64,000 nt of DNA from CALBPI01 sp038531945 (GTDB taxonomy: Bacteria; Pseudomonadota; Gammaproteobacteria; Steroidobacterales; Woeseiaceae). The stretch lies in contig JBCBBH010000004.1 of NCBI GenBank assembly GCA_038531945.1, positions 248,001 to 312,000 of the forward strand, read 5' to 3'. The first letter of the stretch is position 1. Every line of letters starts with the position of its first letter. Shown in pieces: positions 15,351-24,577 of the stretch. The notes beneath the pieces were generated by a model that saw only the letters and a program-made list of their open reading frames with translations, had not been told where the DNA came from and ran no database searches. A program made the position numbers and the translations under genes.

Positions 15351-17888
15351 ATGGTTGATCGTTTCAAAACCCAGGTGATGTTCCTGCATCCTGAGCCCGC
15401 ACTGATGGAACCGTGTGCGAGTCGGCTTGGCGAGGAATTCTCGGTGCATATGGCCGCTTCCGGGACGGAAGCGTTGACCACGCTGGGCATCACGCCGATC
15501 GACATCATTGTTTCGGCGCAGGATCTGCCAGGAATGACTGGCCAGGAAGCGCTGAAAGAAGCCAAGAAGCGCTCACCGGATACACGCTCCATATTGGTCG
15601 CCTCCCAGCATATGACCGAAGCAGATCGGGCGGCGCTCGTGAACGTAAGACATCTGAACCAGGTGCTGCGCGCGGAAAGCTCGCCCGAAGAGATCTGCGC
15701 GGCCATTCACGCCACACTTCGCGGCGAGAAGCTTTCTGCCTTCGCGAATCCGGCCAACGACTCTTCTCCGGGGCTCAACGTAGCCAATACTGCTGCGACT
15801 GGCAGCTTTGCGGTCGACACAGACGCGACGGGCTCGTTTCAGGACTTTAGTGAAATCCCGATGGTCGAGCCGGGCAACAGCGTCGACGTTACCGCGCACG
15901 CTATCAGCCACGTTGAAATTGTCGTACTGACCAACGATGCGAGTTTCCTCAAAACCATTCGAGCCGCTGCTGGTACCAGTCACGTGGTCAACCACGCCCC
16001 GAACCTGCAGGAAGCTATCGATATTGCCCGGGAAGGCGCTGCCGGCGTCTTGATCACTGATGCGGCGGTGGCCGTAAAAGATGTCAAGACCATTACAGCT
16101 CAGCTACGCAAGCATATTCCGTCGCTCGTCACGATTGTGGCGGGCCGTCGGGAAGACGGCGAGAAAATGATGGGGTTGATCAGCGACGGCCTGGTCTACC
16201 GCTTCTTGCTTAAACCCGTGAGTCCGGGTCGTTCGCGATTGGCGATCGAAGCCTCGGCGAAAAAACACCTCACGCTCAATGCCACCGACGTTCCGCTGTC
16301 CCCCACCGAAGTTCAAGCGAAAATGACGGAAACCGGGATCATCAAGGGCGTGACTTTTGACTCCGGCTTGTTTCGCACCACAGACGTTCGCCAGACCGGG
16401 ATCGGTGCCCCGGAACTGGATGATGAGCTCGAGCCCTCACTGTTGAGTGGCCTGAGAAATATCCCCCCGATCGTCTGGGCGATTGGCGGTATTGCCGCAA
16501 TCGGCGCTGCCGTCCTTTTGGGCAGCGGCGACGACAACCCGGCAGCTGTTGAACAGATTCCCACCGCTGAATCGGAAACGGTTCAAGCACCGACAGTAGA
16601 AACTGTTCCCGCAAAAGATCCTGTTGTCGCGGCTTCCGAGGCAATCGCCGCCGGCGATGCGGCGAGGCGTGAGGGTCGCCTGGTATTGCCAAGCAACGAC
16701 AACGCGATTCTACACTATGCTACCGCAGCGCGACTTCAACGCTCCGATCCGCTGCCGCGCGCACGCCTCGATGCGGTTCTGGAAGATGTATTCACGCAAG
16801 TCGAACGGGAGTTTCTCGACGACAATCTCGATCGCGTTGCCGATGTACTCGACGTGCTGAACACGCATGTCCCAAGCCACCCTCGCCTCGCATTCCTGAA
16901 CCGGGAGCTGGGCAAAGAACTCTCGCGTCGTGAGTTTACCGAGATCGAGAGAGACCTGATCAACGGCGATCTCGACTCGGCGGAACAACGACTCCGCGCA
17001 CTGCAAGACATCGGCAACGTCGACACCGCATTGATTGATTCGACGCGTTCCCGGCTCGAAGAACTTCGCAGTGCGAGACAAGCGCAACCCGTTTCGACAA
17101 CGGTCGCGCCGAACTCAACACCTGTCACCACACCGACAACGCAACCCGCGCAAACCGAAGCGACACCGAGCCCATCCGTAGAGCCGGAGACAGCAACCGC
17201 AACGGCCGAGGTGCCGCCGACCCGACCTGATGTTTCAGGTTTGATCGAGCGCGCAAACTTGCGTCTAAGCGAGGGCAATCTGGTGACGCCTGCCGGTGAC
17301 AGTGCACGAGATTATTTTGCGGCAGCGTTGGCGCAAGACCCAGGCAATTCGCTTGCGGAGCAAGGACTGGCGTTTGTCGCTTCTGGACTCGTCTCGCGGG
17401 CACGAGATGCGGTATCCCAAGGCAACGCCAATTTGGCAAGTCAGTTGATTGCGCAGGCTGAGGTCGCGGGGGCGGACTCGACGACGATTCGAGAACTGCG
17501 CAATTCGCTCGCCGAACAACAAGCACCGCCGCCCGTTGCGGCAACTACTCGCGAGCCCGCCGCAGTTGAAGCAGAGCCAGAACAGGTGGCAGCAACGGCT
17601 AACGCGGAACCGGAAGTATTCGATCTGGTCAGAGTTTCGGCGACCGCACCGAGCTACCCCAGAAGCGCACAGCGGCGCGGCCAAACCGGTTGGGTTGACC
17701 TCAGATTTGTGGTCAACGCCGACGGCACGACCAGCAACATCGAGGTTGTCGACAGCGAGCCTGGTCGGGTATTCGATAGAGCGGCGATTGCGGCTGTTGA
17801 GAAGTGGCGCTACGAGCCGTTGGAAACGGACAACCCTTCGGCGACCGCCACCGACCGGGTCAAGCTCGAGTTTAACCTAGGCGAGTAA
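15351..17888 (+). CDS. Receiver-receiver-TM-TonB C-terminal fusion protein
   Basis: An 845-residue composite with an apparent inside-to-outside layout. Residues 7-125 resemble a response-regulator receiver, but the phosphoacceptor position in SAQDLPGMTG is Ala56. A second receiver-like domain (187-305) keeps an Asp at 237 (LITDAAV) and the Lys-Pro pair at 288-289. A hydrophobic segment at 371-391 follows. The remaining part would be periplasmic: two related TPR-like blocks (about 430-480 and 632-690), a Thr/Pro-rich linker (578-625), and a TonB C-terminal domain (758-845) with SYPRSA and VEKWRYEP. The ATG at 15351 follows GTGAGG at good spacing; GTG 15303 and ATG 15318 are alternatives. It may couple an internal signal to an outer-membrane transporter. 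ExbB and ExbD are absent here. Confidence 0.8.
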   Translation: MVDRFKTQVMFLHPEPALMEPCASRLGEEFSVHMAASGTEALTTLGITPIDIIVSAQDLPGMTGQEALKEAKKRSPDTRSILVASQHMTEADRAALVNVRHLNQVLRAESSPEEICAAIHATLRGEKLSAFANPANDSSPGLNVANTAATGSFAVDTDATGSFQDFSEIPMVEPGNSVDVTAHAISHVEIVVLTNDASFLKTIRAAAGTSHVVNHAPNLQEAIDIAREGAAGVLITDAAVAVKDVKTITAQLRKHIPSLVTIVAGRREDGEKMMGLISDGLVYRFLLKPVSPGRSRLAIEASAKKHLTLNATDVPLSPTEVQAKMTETGIIKGVTFDSGLFRTTDVRQTGIGAPELDDELEPSLLSGLRNIPPIVWAIGGIAAIGAAVLLGSGDDNPAAVEQIPTAESETVQAPTVETVPAKDPVVAASEAIAAGDAARREGRLVLPSNDNAILHYATAARLQRSDPLPRARLDAVLEDVFTQVEREFLDDNLDRVADVLDVLNTHVPSHPRLAFLNRELGKELSRREFTEIERDLINGDLDSAEQRLRALQDIGNVDTALIDSTRSRLEELRSARQAQPVSTTVAPNSTPVTTPTTQPAQTEATPSPSVEPETATATAEVPPTRPDVSGLIERANLRLSEGNLVTPAGDSARDYFAAALAQDPGNSLAEQGLAFVASGLVSRARDAVSQGNANLASQLIAQAEVAGADSTTIRELRNSLAEQQAPPPVAATTREPAAVEAEPEQVAATANAEPEVFDLVRVSATAPSYPRSAQRRGQTGWVDLRFVVNADGTTSNIEVVDSEPGRVFDRAAIAAVEKWRYEPLETDNPSATATDRVKLEFNLGE

Positions 17889-18882
17889 CACGTTGATCCG
17901 GCTCGCCGGTCAAGCGACCGTTCTCTGCCAGCACGGCATGCAAATGAGCCACGATCGAAAGCGCAATACTCGCGGGTTCACGCCCACCCAAGGGTAAGCC
18001 AACCGGGCCATGCAACACGCCACCGAGCTCACGCGCCGCAGGGACACGCGCGATCAGCTTTTCCTTGCGGTGGGTAGGTCCCAGCAATCCAACGTATGAC
18101 CAGTGGTGATGACGCACGATATCAGAGAGATAGGTGATGTCCGTCTCCAGATGATGGCTCATGACGATCACGGCGTCGAAGGCCACCATATCAACCCGAG
18201 TCGACAGCTCGCCAGCAGGTCCGAGCACAACTTTGCATGGCCGATCCTCGAGAGCCATCGCGTAATGCTCCCGATGTTCCGCCACTGTGACAGGCCAGCT
18301 CAACGCAGCGAACAGATCGACAAGCGGCATTACGTCCGCGCCACCACCAGCGATCAGCACATGCGGCGCCGCTGTCACCTTGAAGCGCCCATCAAGCGTT
18401 GACTCAGATTCCACCCATTGAAACGCAGCCGCCCCCGACATTGAATCGATCAAAGACCATGCCACTGACGGAAGCGTGCCGCTCACGGCCAAGCGCGTGT
18501 CGAGACCGGCAGCATATCGATCCGCGAGCGTGTCGAATACACGCGAGAAATCGGGCTCAGCAAACGACTGCAACAAAATCCGCAAACTCCCCTCGCAGCC
18601 GGCTCCCATGCCCCACAGAGCGTCGTCTTCGCCACCGAGTTCATAGTGAATCACCGCTGCGCCACCGTCGCGGCCAACCTGCTCCGCGCGCAAGGCCAGG
18701 TCACCTTCAACGCAACCGCCTGAGAGCAATCCCTGGAACTCTCCGTCAGTCGTGATCAACATGAAATCCCCCGGTTTCGCGTAGGTGGAGCCCAGTGTTT
18801 CGATTACGATAGCGAATACCATCTCTGCGCCGCGCTCGCGCCAGTTTCGATAGCGCTCAAACACCTGATTCTTGTGACGCAC
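17872..18882 (-). CDS. XdhC/CoxI family molybdoenzyme maturation factor
   Basis: A 336-residue XdhC-like protein. XdhC binds molybdenum cofactor, promotes its sulfuration and delivers it to xanthine dehydrogenase-type enzymes. Seen are IVIETLGSTYAKPGDFML and LLSGGCVEGDL (55-59 include the conserved GGCVE cysteine) in the N-terminal XdhC_CoxI domain, then a Rossmann-like domain HVLIAGGGADVMPLV and a C-terminal GLLGPTHRKEKL and GPVGLPLGGREPASIALSI. I chose GTG 18882 because AGGAG lies just upstream; longer frames add no family sequence. It overlaps the convergent TonB fusion gene by 17 bp and diverges from maiA across 68 bp. No molybdohydroxylase structural gene is present in the window. Confidence 0.86.
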   Translation of the reverse strand: MRHKNQVFERYRNWRERGAEMVFAIVIETLGSTYAKPGDFMLITTDGEFQGLLSGGCVEGDLALRAEQVGRDGGAAVIHYELGGEDDALWGMGAGCEGSLRILLQSFAEPDFSRVFDTLADRYAAGLDTRLAVSGTLPSVAWSLIDSMSGAAAFQWVESESTLDGRFKVTAAPHVLIAGGGADVMPLVDLFAALSWPVTVAEHREHYAMALEDRPCKVVLGPAGELSTRVDMVAFDAVIVMSHHLETDITYLSDIVRHHHWSYVGLLGPTHRKEKLIARVPAARELGGVLHGPVGLPLGGREPASIALSIVAHLHAVLAENGRLTGEPDQRVTRLG

Positions 18883-18950
18883 TCGATCTCCTGGTTGCAC
18901 CGACACTGCCTGCTGCGCATCATACCGCGCAGACACAAGAGGGTCTCGCA

Positions 18951-19598
18951 ATGGCAACCGCAAAACTGCATGGCTACTATAGAAGTTCAACGACCTATCG
19001 AACCCGAATCGCGCTGAACCTGAAGGGAATCGAGTTCGAGTCAGTTGACGTCCGATTGGACAAAGGCGCGCAGCATACGGACGAGTTTCGCGCGCGCAAC
19101 CCGATGGGCGCGGTGCCAGTACTCGAAATTGATGACCTGCAGCTGCTGCAGTCTCCGGCCATCATCGACTACCTCGAAGAGCAATACCCTACCCCGGCCC
19201 TGTTACCAGCGCATGCGATGCCTCGACAACGGGCACGAGAATTCAGTGCGCTCATTGGCTGCGACATCCACCCGGTCAACAACCTCAGAATTTTGAATCA
19301 CCTTCGCAGTGAATATGACGCGGACAGTACCGCCATTGGCCGTTGGAATCGGCATTGGATGTCAGCAGGTTTTACAGCTTTCGAAACACTGCTGGGCGTT
19401 ACCGAACGCGAAGCGGCATTTTGCGTTGGCGACCAAATCACCATGGCCGAGTGCTATCTGATTCCACAGCTCTACAACGCCCGGCGCTTCGAATTGGATC
19501 TCACGCCCTTCCCCTGCATCGTTGAAGTAGAGCGACACTGTCTCGAGCACCCTGCCTTCGTCGCGGCGCACCCGGACCGGTTCAAGCCCAACGACTAG
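18951..19598 (+). CDS. maiA: Maleylacetoacetate isomerase (zeta-class GST)
   Basis: Isomerises maleylacetoacetate to fumarylacetoacetate using glutathione in tyrosine/homogentisate degradation. The 215-residue protein has the thioredoxin-like N-domain with the zeta-class motif RSSTTYRTRIALNLKG (Ser and Arg of the SSCxWRVRIAL pattern), NPMGAVPVLE and QSPAIIDYLEEQYP for glutathione binding, and an all-helical C-domain with GCDIHPVNNLRILNHL, characteristic of MaiA. The canonical Cys in SSCxxR is replaced by Thr. The rest of the homogentisate pathway (hmgA, fahA) is not next to it. It converges with the MFS gene with a 4-bp overlap. Another GST-type isomerase role is possible. Confidence 0.87.
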   Translation: MATAKLHGYYRSSTTYRTRIALNLKGIEFESVDVRLDKGAQHTDEFRARNPMGAVPVLEIDDLQLLQSPAIIDYLEEQYPTPALLPAHAMPRQRAREFSALIGCDIHPVNNLRILNHLRSEYDADSTAIGRWNRHWMSAGFTAFETLLGVTEREAAFCVGDQITMAECYLIPQLYNARRFELDLTPFPCIVEVERHCLEHPAFVAAHPDRFKPND

Positions 19599-20875
19599 AC
19601 CGGATCATCAGCTCGCTTGAGGTCTTCTGGCAAAAACACACCTGCCCGGTAGAAATGCCATGCACTCCATAGGGAAACCAGCGTGAGCGACAGCAACGCA
19701 TAGCGCATGCTTTCAGCGCCGTAAACGGGCGCGAGGAAATCCGACAACGCACCCACAGCCAATGGTCCGACCCCGAGGCCGATAATGTTGATGATCAACA
19801 GCAATACCGCTGCTGCAACGCCGCGCATTCGCAAATTGGCAAGGCTCTGCGTCTGCGCAAAACTGGTTGCTTGATAGAAGTTGCTCAAGAATGCCGGCAC
19901 GACGAATACACCGAGGACGATGTAAGGGTTGTCGATGAAATAGACTGCCACGGAGAACGGCACGCTGACGACTACGGCAACGACGACAGTCCACAGCTTC
20001 CAGCGCGCATCGGTTAACCCAACTCGGTCCGAAGCCAGACCGCCGAAGAAAATCCCTGCGCCGCCCGCGAGCCCGAGAATCAGACCTAACCACAAACCGA
20101 TTTCACTGGTCGGCATGCTGTGAGATCGGACGAGAAACGTCGGGAAAAAAGTCACGACCCCATAACCCGTGAACGCCGACAAGGCTGCACCGATGGACAG
20201 ATGGATAAACGAGCGTCGCCGGAACATGAATTCGAAGGTGCGCAACACACTCGGCCGCTCGACTGCGGAAGCTTTCGCTTCCGAGTGGCCTCGTGGCGGC
20301 TCCCACACCGTCAAGCGAAAAATCAACGCGAGCAGAACCCCAGGGATACCGACGATCAAAAACGCCATTCGCCATCCGTAGAGTTCATCGATTTTCCCAC
20401 CGATGAACAGACCAAACATGATGCCGAGCGAAATTCCGAGTGAGTAAACACCCAGTGCCGTCGCGCGTTGGCGGGGCGGAAAGTAATCCGAGATCATGCT
20501 GTGCGCAGGTGGACTGCAGCCAGCTTCACCAACGCCCACACCAATCCTCGCGAGCCCCAGTTGCAGGAAGTTCTGTGCCATTCCGCACAGCGCGGTCATG
20601 CCGCTCCAAATCAGCAAAGCCCATGAGATGAGGTTGCGCCGATTCCCACGATCCGCAATCGTCGCGATCGGAATGCCTAGGGTTGCGTAAAACACGGCGA
20701 ACAGCGAACCGGCCAACAACGCCGCTTGCTTGTCGTTGATCAGCAACTCGGACTGGATCGACGGGAGCAGAATATTGATGATCTGCCGATCAATGAAATT
20801 CAGCGTGTAGACGACCACCAGGATCGCAAGACCGTAGTATGCGCGCCGATCGACTTTGCCCGATGCCTCTACCAT
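19595..20875 (-). CDS. MFS transporter, Spinster-like
   Basis: Inner-membrane major facilitator of 426 residues with about 12 hydrophobic helices. The first helix reads LNFIDRQIINILLP and the A-motif loop is IADRGNRRNLI, both typical of the bacterial Spinster (Spns) branch. A GVGVGEAGCSPPAHSMISDYF stretch follows, with the conserved Glu and Pro of that group. Bacterial relatives are annotated variously as hexuronate, lipid or aromatic-acid transporters and the substrate cannot be read here. The ATG at 20875 follows a G-rich GGTGGGGGGCGAC ribosome-binding sequence; an upstream TTG is less likely. It overlaps maiA convergently by 4 bp, so a shared substrate pathway is possible but not shown. 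Confidence 0.86.
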   Translation of the reverse strand: MVEASGKVDRRAYYGLAILVVVYTLNFIDRQIINILLPSIQSELLINDKQAALLAGSLFAVFYATLGIPIATIADRGNRRNLISWALLIWSGMTALCGMAQNFLQLGLARIGVGVGEAGCSPPAHSMISDYFPPRQRATALGVYSLGISLGIMFGLFIGGKIDELYGWRMAFLIVGIPGVLLALIFRLTVWEPPRGHSEAKASAVERPSVLRTFEFMFRRRSFIHLSIGAALSAFTGYGVVTFFPTFLVRSHSMPTSEIGLWLGLILGLAGGAGIFFGGLASDRVGLTDARWKLWTVVVAVVVSVPFSVAVYFIDNPYIVLGVFVVPAFLSNFYQATSFAQTQSLANLRMRGVAAAVLLLIINIIGLGVGPLAVGALSDFLAPVYGAESMRYALLSLTLVSLWSAWHFYRAGVFLPEDLKRADDPV

Positions 20876-20935
20876 GTCGCCCCCCACCAACTAATGGTGA
20901 AGGCATACTACGCGTATTGCGCCAAAGATTACCAG

Positions 20936-22765
20936 CTAGCCGGCTTTGGCTTGTCGCGAGGCCCGCTTGCGATCCGACTCGCCGAGCAACTTCTTGCGCA
21001 ACCGAATGCTGGTTGGCGTGACCTCAACCAACTCATCGTCGTCGATGAACTCCAGCGCTTGCTCCAGCGACATCTTTACGGGCGGTGTCAGCAACAGGTT
21101 TTCATCCGAACCCGCAGCCCGGATGTTCGTCAGTTGTTTCGCTTTGGTCGGATTGACCACGAGATCGTTGCCGCGACTGTGGATGCCCACCAGCATCCCC
21201 CCATACACCTCAGCGCCATGGTCGATAAATAGCCGGCCTCGCTCCTGCAAATTGAATAACGCATAGGCGAGCGCCTTGCCCGCGACGTTCGAGATCAGCA
21301 CGCCGTTATTGCGTTGCCCGAGTGACTGTTCAAGCTTCGGTCCGTAGGCATCAAATACGTGATAGATCAGCCCCGTCCCAGCGGTCGCACTGAGATACTC
21401 GGTTCGAAACCCGATCAGGCCGCGAGACGGGATGCGATACTCCAGCCGGCTGCGACCCCGCTGTTCAGCGGTCATCGCCAGGAGCTCGCCCTTGCGCTCT
21501 GCCAGGCGCGTCATCACCGCACCTTGATAGTCATCGTCGAAATCGACCGTCAGCAGTTCGTACGGCTCCAGCGTCTGCCCGTCGCGCTCAATCTCGATCA
21601 CTTCCGGTCGCGAGACTGCGAGCTCGTAACCCTCGCGACGCATGGTCTCGATCAGGACCGACAAATGCAGCTCACCGCGTCCGGACACCTTGAATTTATC
21701 GGGGTCATCCAGCTGCTTCGCGCGCAGCGCGACGTTGTGCTTGAGTTCCTGCTCGAGGCGCTCGCCGATTTGACGACTCGTCAGATACTTGCCCTCACGA
21801 CCCGACATCGGTGACTGGTTAACTTGAAACGTCATACTGATCGTCGGTTCATCCACCGACAATGCAGGCAGCGCGTCAGGCTCGCCACGCGGGCACAGCG
21901 TGTCGGAGATGGAGAGCGGATCAACGCCACTGAACGCGACGATGTCGCCCGCCGAGGCGCTGTCGACTCGCACGCGGTTCAGTCCATCAAAGCCATACAA
22001 TTCGAGAATACGCGCGTTACGCTCAGCACCGTTCGCACCGACGACCGTCAGTGCAGTGTTTGGCACCACTTCGCCGCGACTGACCCGACCGATTCCGATA
22101 ACGCCGACGTACGGGTCATAATCGAGGCTGGACACCTGCAACTGCAGCGCGCCGGATGGATCAACTTCAGGCGCAGGTACATGTTTGGTGATCGCGTCGA
22201 ACAGCGGCTGCATATCACCGGAACGAACCTGATCGTCCTCGCTCGCATAGCCGGCAAGGCCACTTGCATAGATGACCGGAAAATCGAGCTGCGTGTCGGT
22301 TGCGCCGAGACGATCGAACAGGTCGAAGGTTTGGTCCAGCACCCAGTCCGGTCGCGCACCGTCGCGATCGATCTTGTTGATGACCACGAGCGGCGTGAAT
22401 CCTCTGGCAAACGCTTTGGCCGTGACAAATCGTGTTTGCGGCATGGGGCCTTCGACCGCATCGACCAGCAACAAGACACTGTCGACCATGGAAAGGACAC
22501 GCTCGACTTCGCCGCCGAAATCGGCGTGCCCTGGCGTATCGACGATGTTGATCCGCCAGTCGTTCCACTGAATCGCAGTGTTCTTCGACAAGATCGTAAT
22601 TCCCCGTTCTTTCTCGAGGTCGTTCGAATCCATGATGCGATCCGGAGCATCCGCGCGCGCATCGAGCGTGCCGGATTGACTGAGTAACTGATCGACCAGT
22701 GTCGTCTTGCCATGGTCAACGTGCGCAATGATCGCGATATTGCGCAGCTTCTCGGGGTTAGTCAT
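20936..22765 (-). CDS. typA: Ribosome-associated GTPase TypA/BipA
   Basis: Translational GTPase of 609 residues that binds 70S ribosomes and is needed for growth under cold and other stresses in many bacteria. G1 is AHVDHGKTT (14-22), switch II is DTPGHADFGGE and the G4 motif is NKIDRDGARP. The C-terminal domain specific to TypA appears as PSRGLIGFRTEYLSATAGTG and GVLISNVAGKALAYALFNLQ. The length and a plain ATG at 22765 fit the family. It lies 9 bp downstream of ggt in the same direction, an unusual pairing that makes it the last gene of a three-gene transcription unit with the oxidoreductase and ggt. Confidence 0.96.
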   Translation of the reverse strand: MTNPEKLRNIAIIAHVDHGKTTLVDQLLSQSGTLDARADAPDRIMDSNDLEKERGITILSKNTAIQWNDWRINIVDTPGHADFGGEVERVLSMVDSVLLLVDAVEGPMPQTRFVTAKAFARGFTPLVVINKIDRDGARPDWVLDQTFDLFDRLGATDTQLDFPVIYASGLAGYASEDDQVRSGDMQPLFDAITKHVPAPEVDPSGALQLQVSSLDYDPYVGVIGIGRVSRGEVVPNTALTVVGANGAERNARILELYGFDGLNRVRVDSASAGDIVAFSGVDPLSISDTLCPRGEPDALPALSVDEPTISMTFQVNQSPMSGREGKYLTSRQIGERLEQELKHNVALRAKQLDDPDKFKVSGRGELHLSVLIETMRREGYELAVSRPEVIEIERDGQTLEPYELLTVDFDDDYQGAVMTRLAERKGELLAMTAEQRGRSRLEYRIPSRGLIGFRTEYLSATAGTGLIYHVFDAYGPKLEQSLGQRNNGVLISNVAGKALAYALFNLQERGRLFIDHGAEVYGGMLVGIHSRGNDLVVNPTKAKQLTNIRAAGSDENLLLTPPVKMSLEQALEFIDDDELVEVTPTSIRLRKKLLGESDRKRASRQAKAG

Positions 22766-22774
22766 GAGGGATTC

Positions 22775-24577
22775 CTAAAATGCGCAGGGGGTCGCGCTGG
22801 TTCGACAATCGAGATCCGTCGGTCCGATCGCTATAGCATCCGGGCGCCGCGGATCTGCGGCGCCTCTTTGGTAGGGTCCGTCCACCGAAATGCTTTGTGC
22901 ACTACCCATTGTCCAACTGCGCTCGGCGAGCGTGTGGCCCATGGACTGCAAAAGCTCGATGGTATCGGGGCTGAATCCCGGCTCAAGAAACAGCCGGTCC
23001 GGTAACCACTGATGGTGAAAGCGGGGCGCGGCCACCGCATCCAGGACGGACATCTGGTGATCAATTACGTTAACGATCACCTGCAGCACCGTGGTAATGA
23101 TTCGGCTGCCGCCGGGCGAACCGGTTAGTAGTACCGGTTGGCCATCCTTCAGCACCAGTGTTGGCGTCATTGAAGACAACGGACGCTTACCCGGCGCGAT
23201 CGCGTTTGCCTCTCCACCGATCAAGCCATAGCCATTCGGGGATCCAGGTTTCGCGGAAAAGTCGTCCATCTCATTATTTAGGAGGATGCCCGTTCCGGGC
23301 GCTGTGATGCCCGACCCATACGAGAAGTTCAACGTGTACGTATTCACCACAGCGTTGCCCTGTCCGTCGATCACACTGTAGTGCGTTGTGTCGGGGCTCT
23401 CGTAACCCTGGTTGACTCCAGGCGCGACATCGCTCGACCGACGCGCCTCTCGGATATCGATATCGTCGGCAATCTTGCGAGCATAGGCCTTGCTCATGAG
23501 CCAGTCGATATCGGCGGTGTGAAAGTCCGGATCACCCAAGTGAAGGCTGCGGTCGGCGTATGCGGTGCGCATCGCTTCGGTCATGAGGTGGATTGTCTTT
23601 GCGCTTCCGAACCCCAATTCGCCAATCTCATGTTGCTCAAGCACATTCAGCATCTGCACCAGCAACACGCCGCCCGAACTTGGCGGTGGCATCGAGACGA
23701 TCTCAAAATCCCGATAGTTTCCCCGAACCGGTTCGCGAATCGCGATTTCGTAGTCGGCGAAGTCCTGCATCGTAATAAGGCCGCCGTTTTCTTGCATGTC
23801 ATCGACGATTCGTTGACCGATTTCGCCGCGATACATCGCGTCCGGCCCGAGATCCGACAGCTGTTGCAGCGACCAGGCCAGGTCTGGCTGGCGCAAGATT
23901 TCACCCGGCTGATAAGGCAAGCCGTCCGCCTTGTAGAAAACGCGACGAGTCTCAGGATGCGCACCCAGTGATTCGCGTCGCCGGGTCAGCGCGGCAGACA
24001 AGTCATTGCTGACGCGAATCCCGTCACGCGCCAACTCGATGGCCGGCGCGAGAACCTCTTCCCACGACAGAGTGCCGTATTCGGTTAACGCGTGGTGCAT
24101 TCCCGCCACTGTGCCCGGAACGCCCACCGATCGATAGCTGTAGCGCGCTTCCTTGTCGTCGGCGTCACCTTCGTCGTCCAGGAACATATCGCGACTCGCG
24201 GCAGCGGGCGCGCGCTCGCGGTAGTCGATTGCGATGGTCTCGCCCGCTTCAGCATCGTAGACCATCATGAACCCACCACCGCCGATGTTACCGGCGCGCG
24301 GCAGCGTGACGGCCAATGCAAGACCCACAGCGACCGCCGCATCGACAGCGTTTCCGCCCTCCGCGAGCACCGCGGCACCGACCTCCGCCGCAATCGCATT
24401 CTGCACTGCGACCATCCCGCGCGTATCGACCGCCGGATGTTGCCGCGCACTGTAGTCGATGATGGAAGGTGGCGCTGCCTGCGCCCATACGGTCAATGGC
24501 AGCAACGCCGAGCAAGCCACAAGCCACCATAGTCGCAACTGGACGAGATTTGCAGCGGCGTGAATCAACCAGGTCAT
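22775..24577 (-). CDS. ggt: Gamma-glutamyltransferase, exported
   Basis: N-terminal nucleophile hydrolase that cleaves and transfers gamma-glutamyl groups of glutathione in the periplasm. A hydrophobic signal sequence covers about residues 12-32, ending near TVWAQAAP. The 600-residue proenzyme would self-cleave before Thr397 in DTTHYSVIDGQGNAVVNTYT, giving a large and a small subunit. Substrate residues appear as NIGGGGFMMVY, IDYRERAP (Arg for the glutamyl carboxylate), NNEMDDFS and LTGSPGGSRI. The ATG at 24577 overlaps the stop of the upstream oxidoreductase gene by 4 bp. It may allow scavenging of glutathione as an amino-acid source. Confidence 0.94.
   Translation of the reverse strand: MTWLIHAAANLVQLRLWWLVACSALLPLTVWAQAAPPSIIDYSARQHPAVDTRGMVAVQNAIAAEVGAAVLAEGGNAVDAAVAVGLALAVTLPRAGNIGGGGFMMVYDAEAGETIAIDYRERAPAAASRDMFLDDEGDADDKEARYSYRSVGVPGTVAGMHHALTEYGTLSWEEVLAPAIELARDGIRVSNDLSAALTRRRESLGAHPETRRVFYKADGLPYQPGEILRQPDLAWSLQQLSDLGPDAMYRGEIGQRIVDDMQENGGLITMQDFADYEIAIREPVRGNYRDFEIVSMPPPSSGGVLLVQMLNVLEQHEIGELGFGSAKTIHLMTEAMRTAYADRSLHLGDPDFHTADIDWLMSKAYARKIADDIDIREARRSSDVAPGVNQGYESPDTTHYSVIDGQGNAVVNTYTLNFSYGSGITAPGTGILLNNEMDDFSAKPGSPNGYGLIGGEANAIAPGKRPLSSMTPTLVLKDGQPVLLTGSPGGSRIITTVLQVIVNVIDHQMSVLDAVAAPRFHHQWLPDRLFLEPGFSPDTIELLQSMGHTLAERSWTMGSAQSISVDGPYQRGAADPRRPDAIAIGPTDLDCRTSATPCAF

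Noticed and set aside
21824..22687. Open frame of 287 codons opposite typA
   Set aside because: Antisense to a universally conserved GTPase and without motifs.
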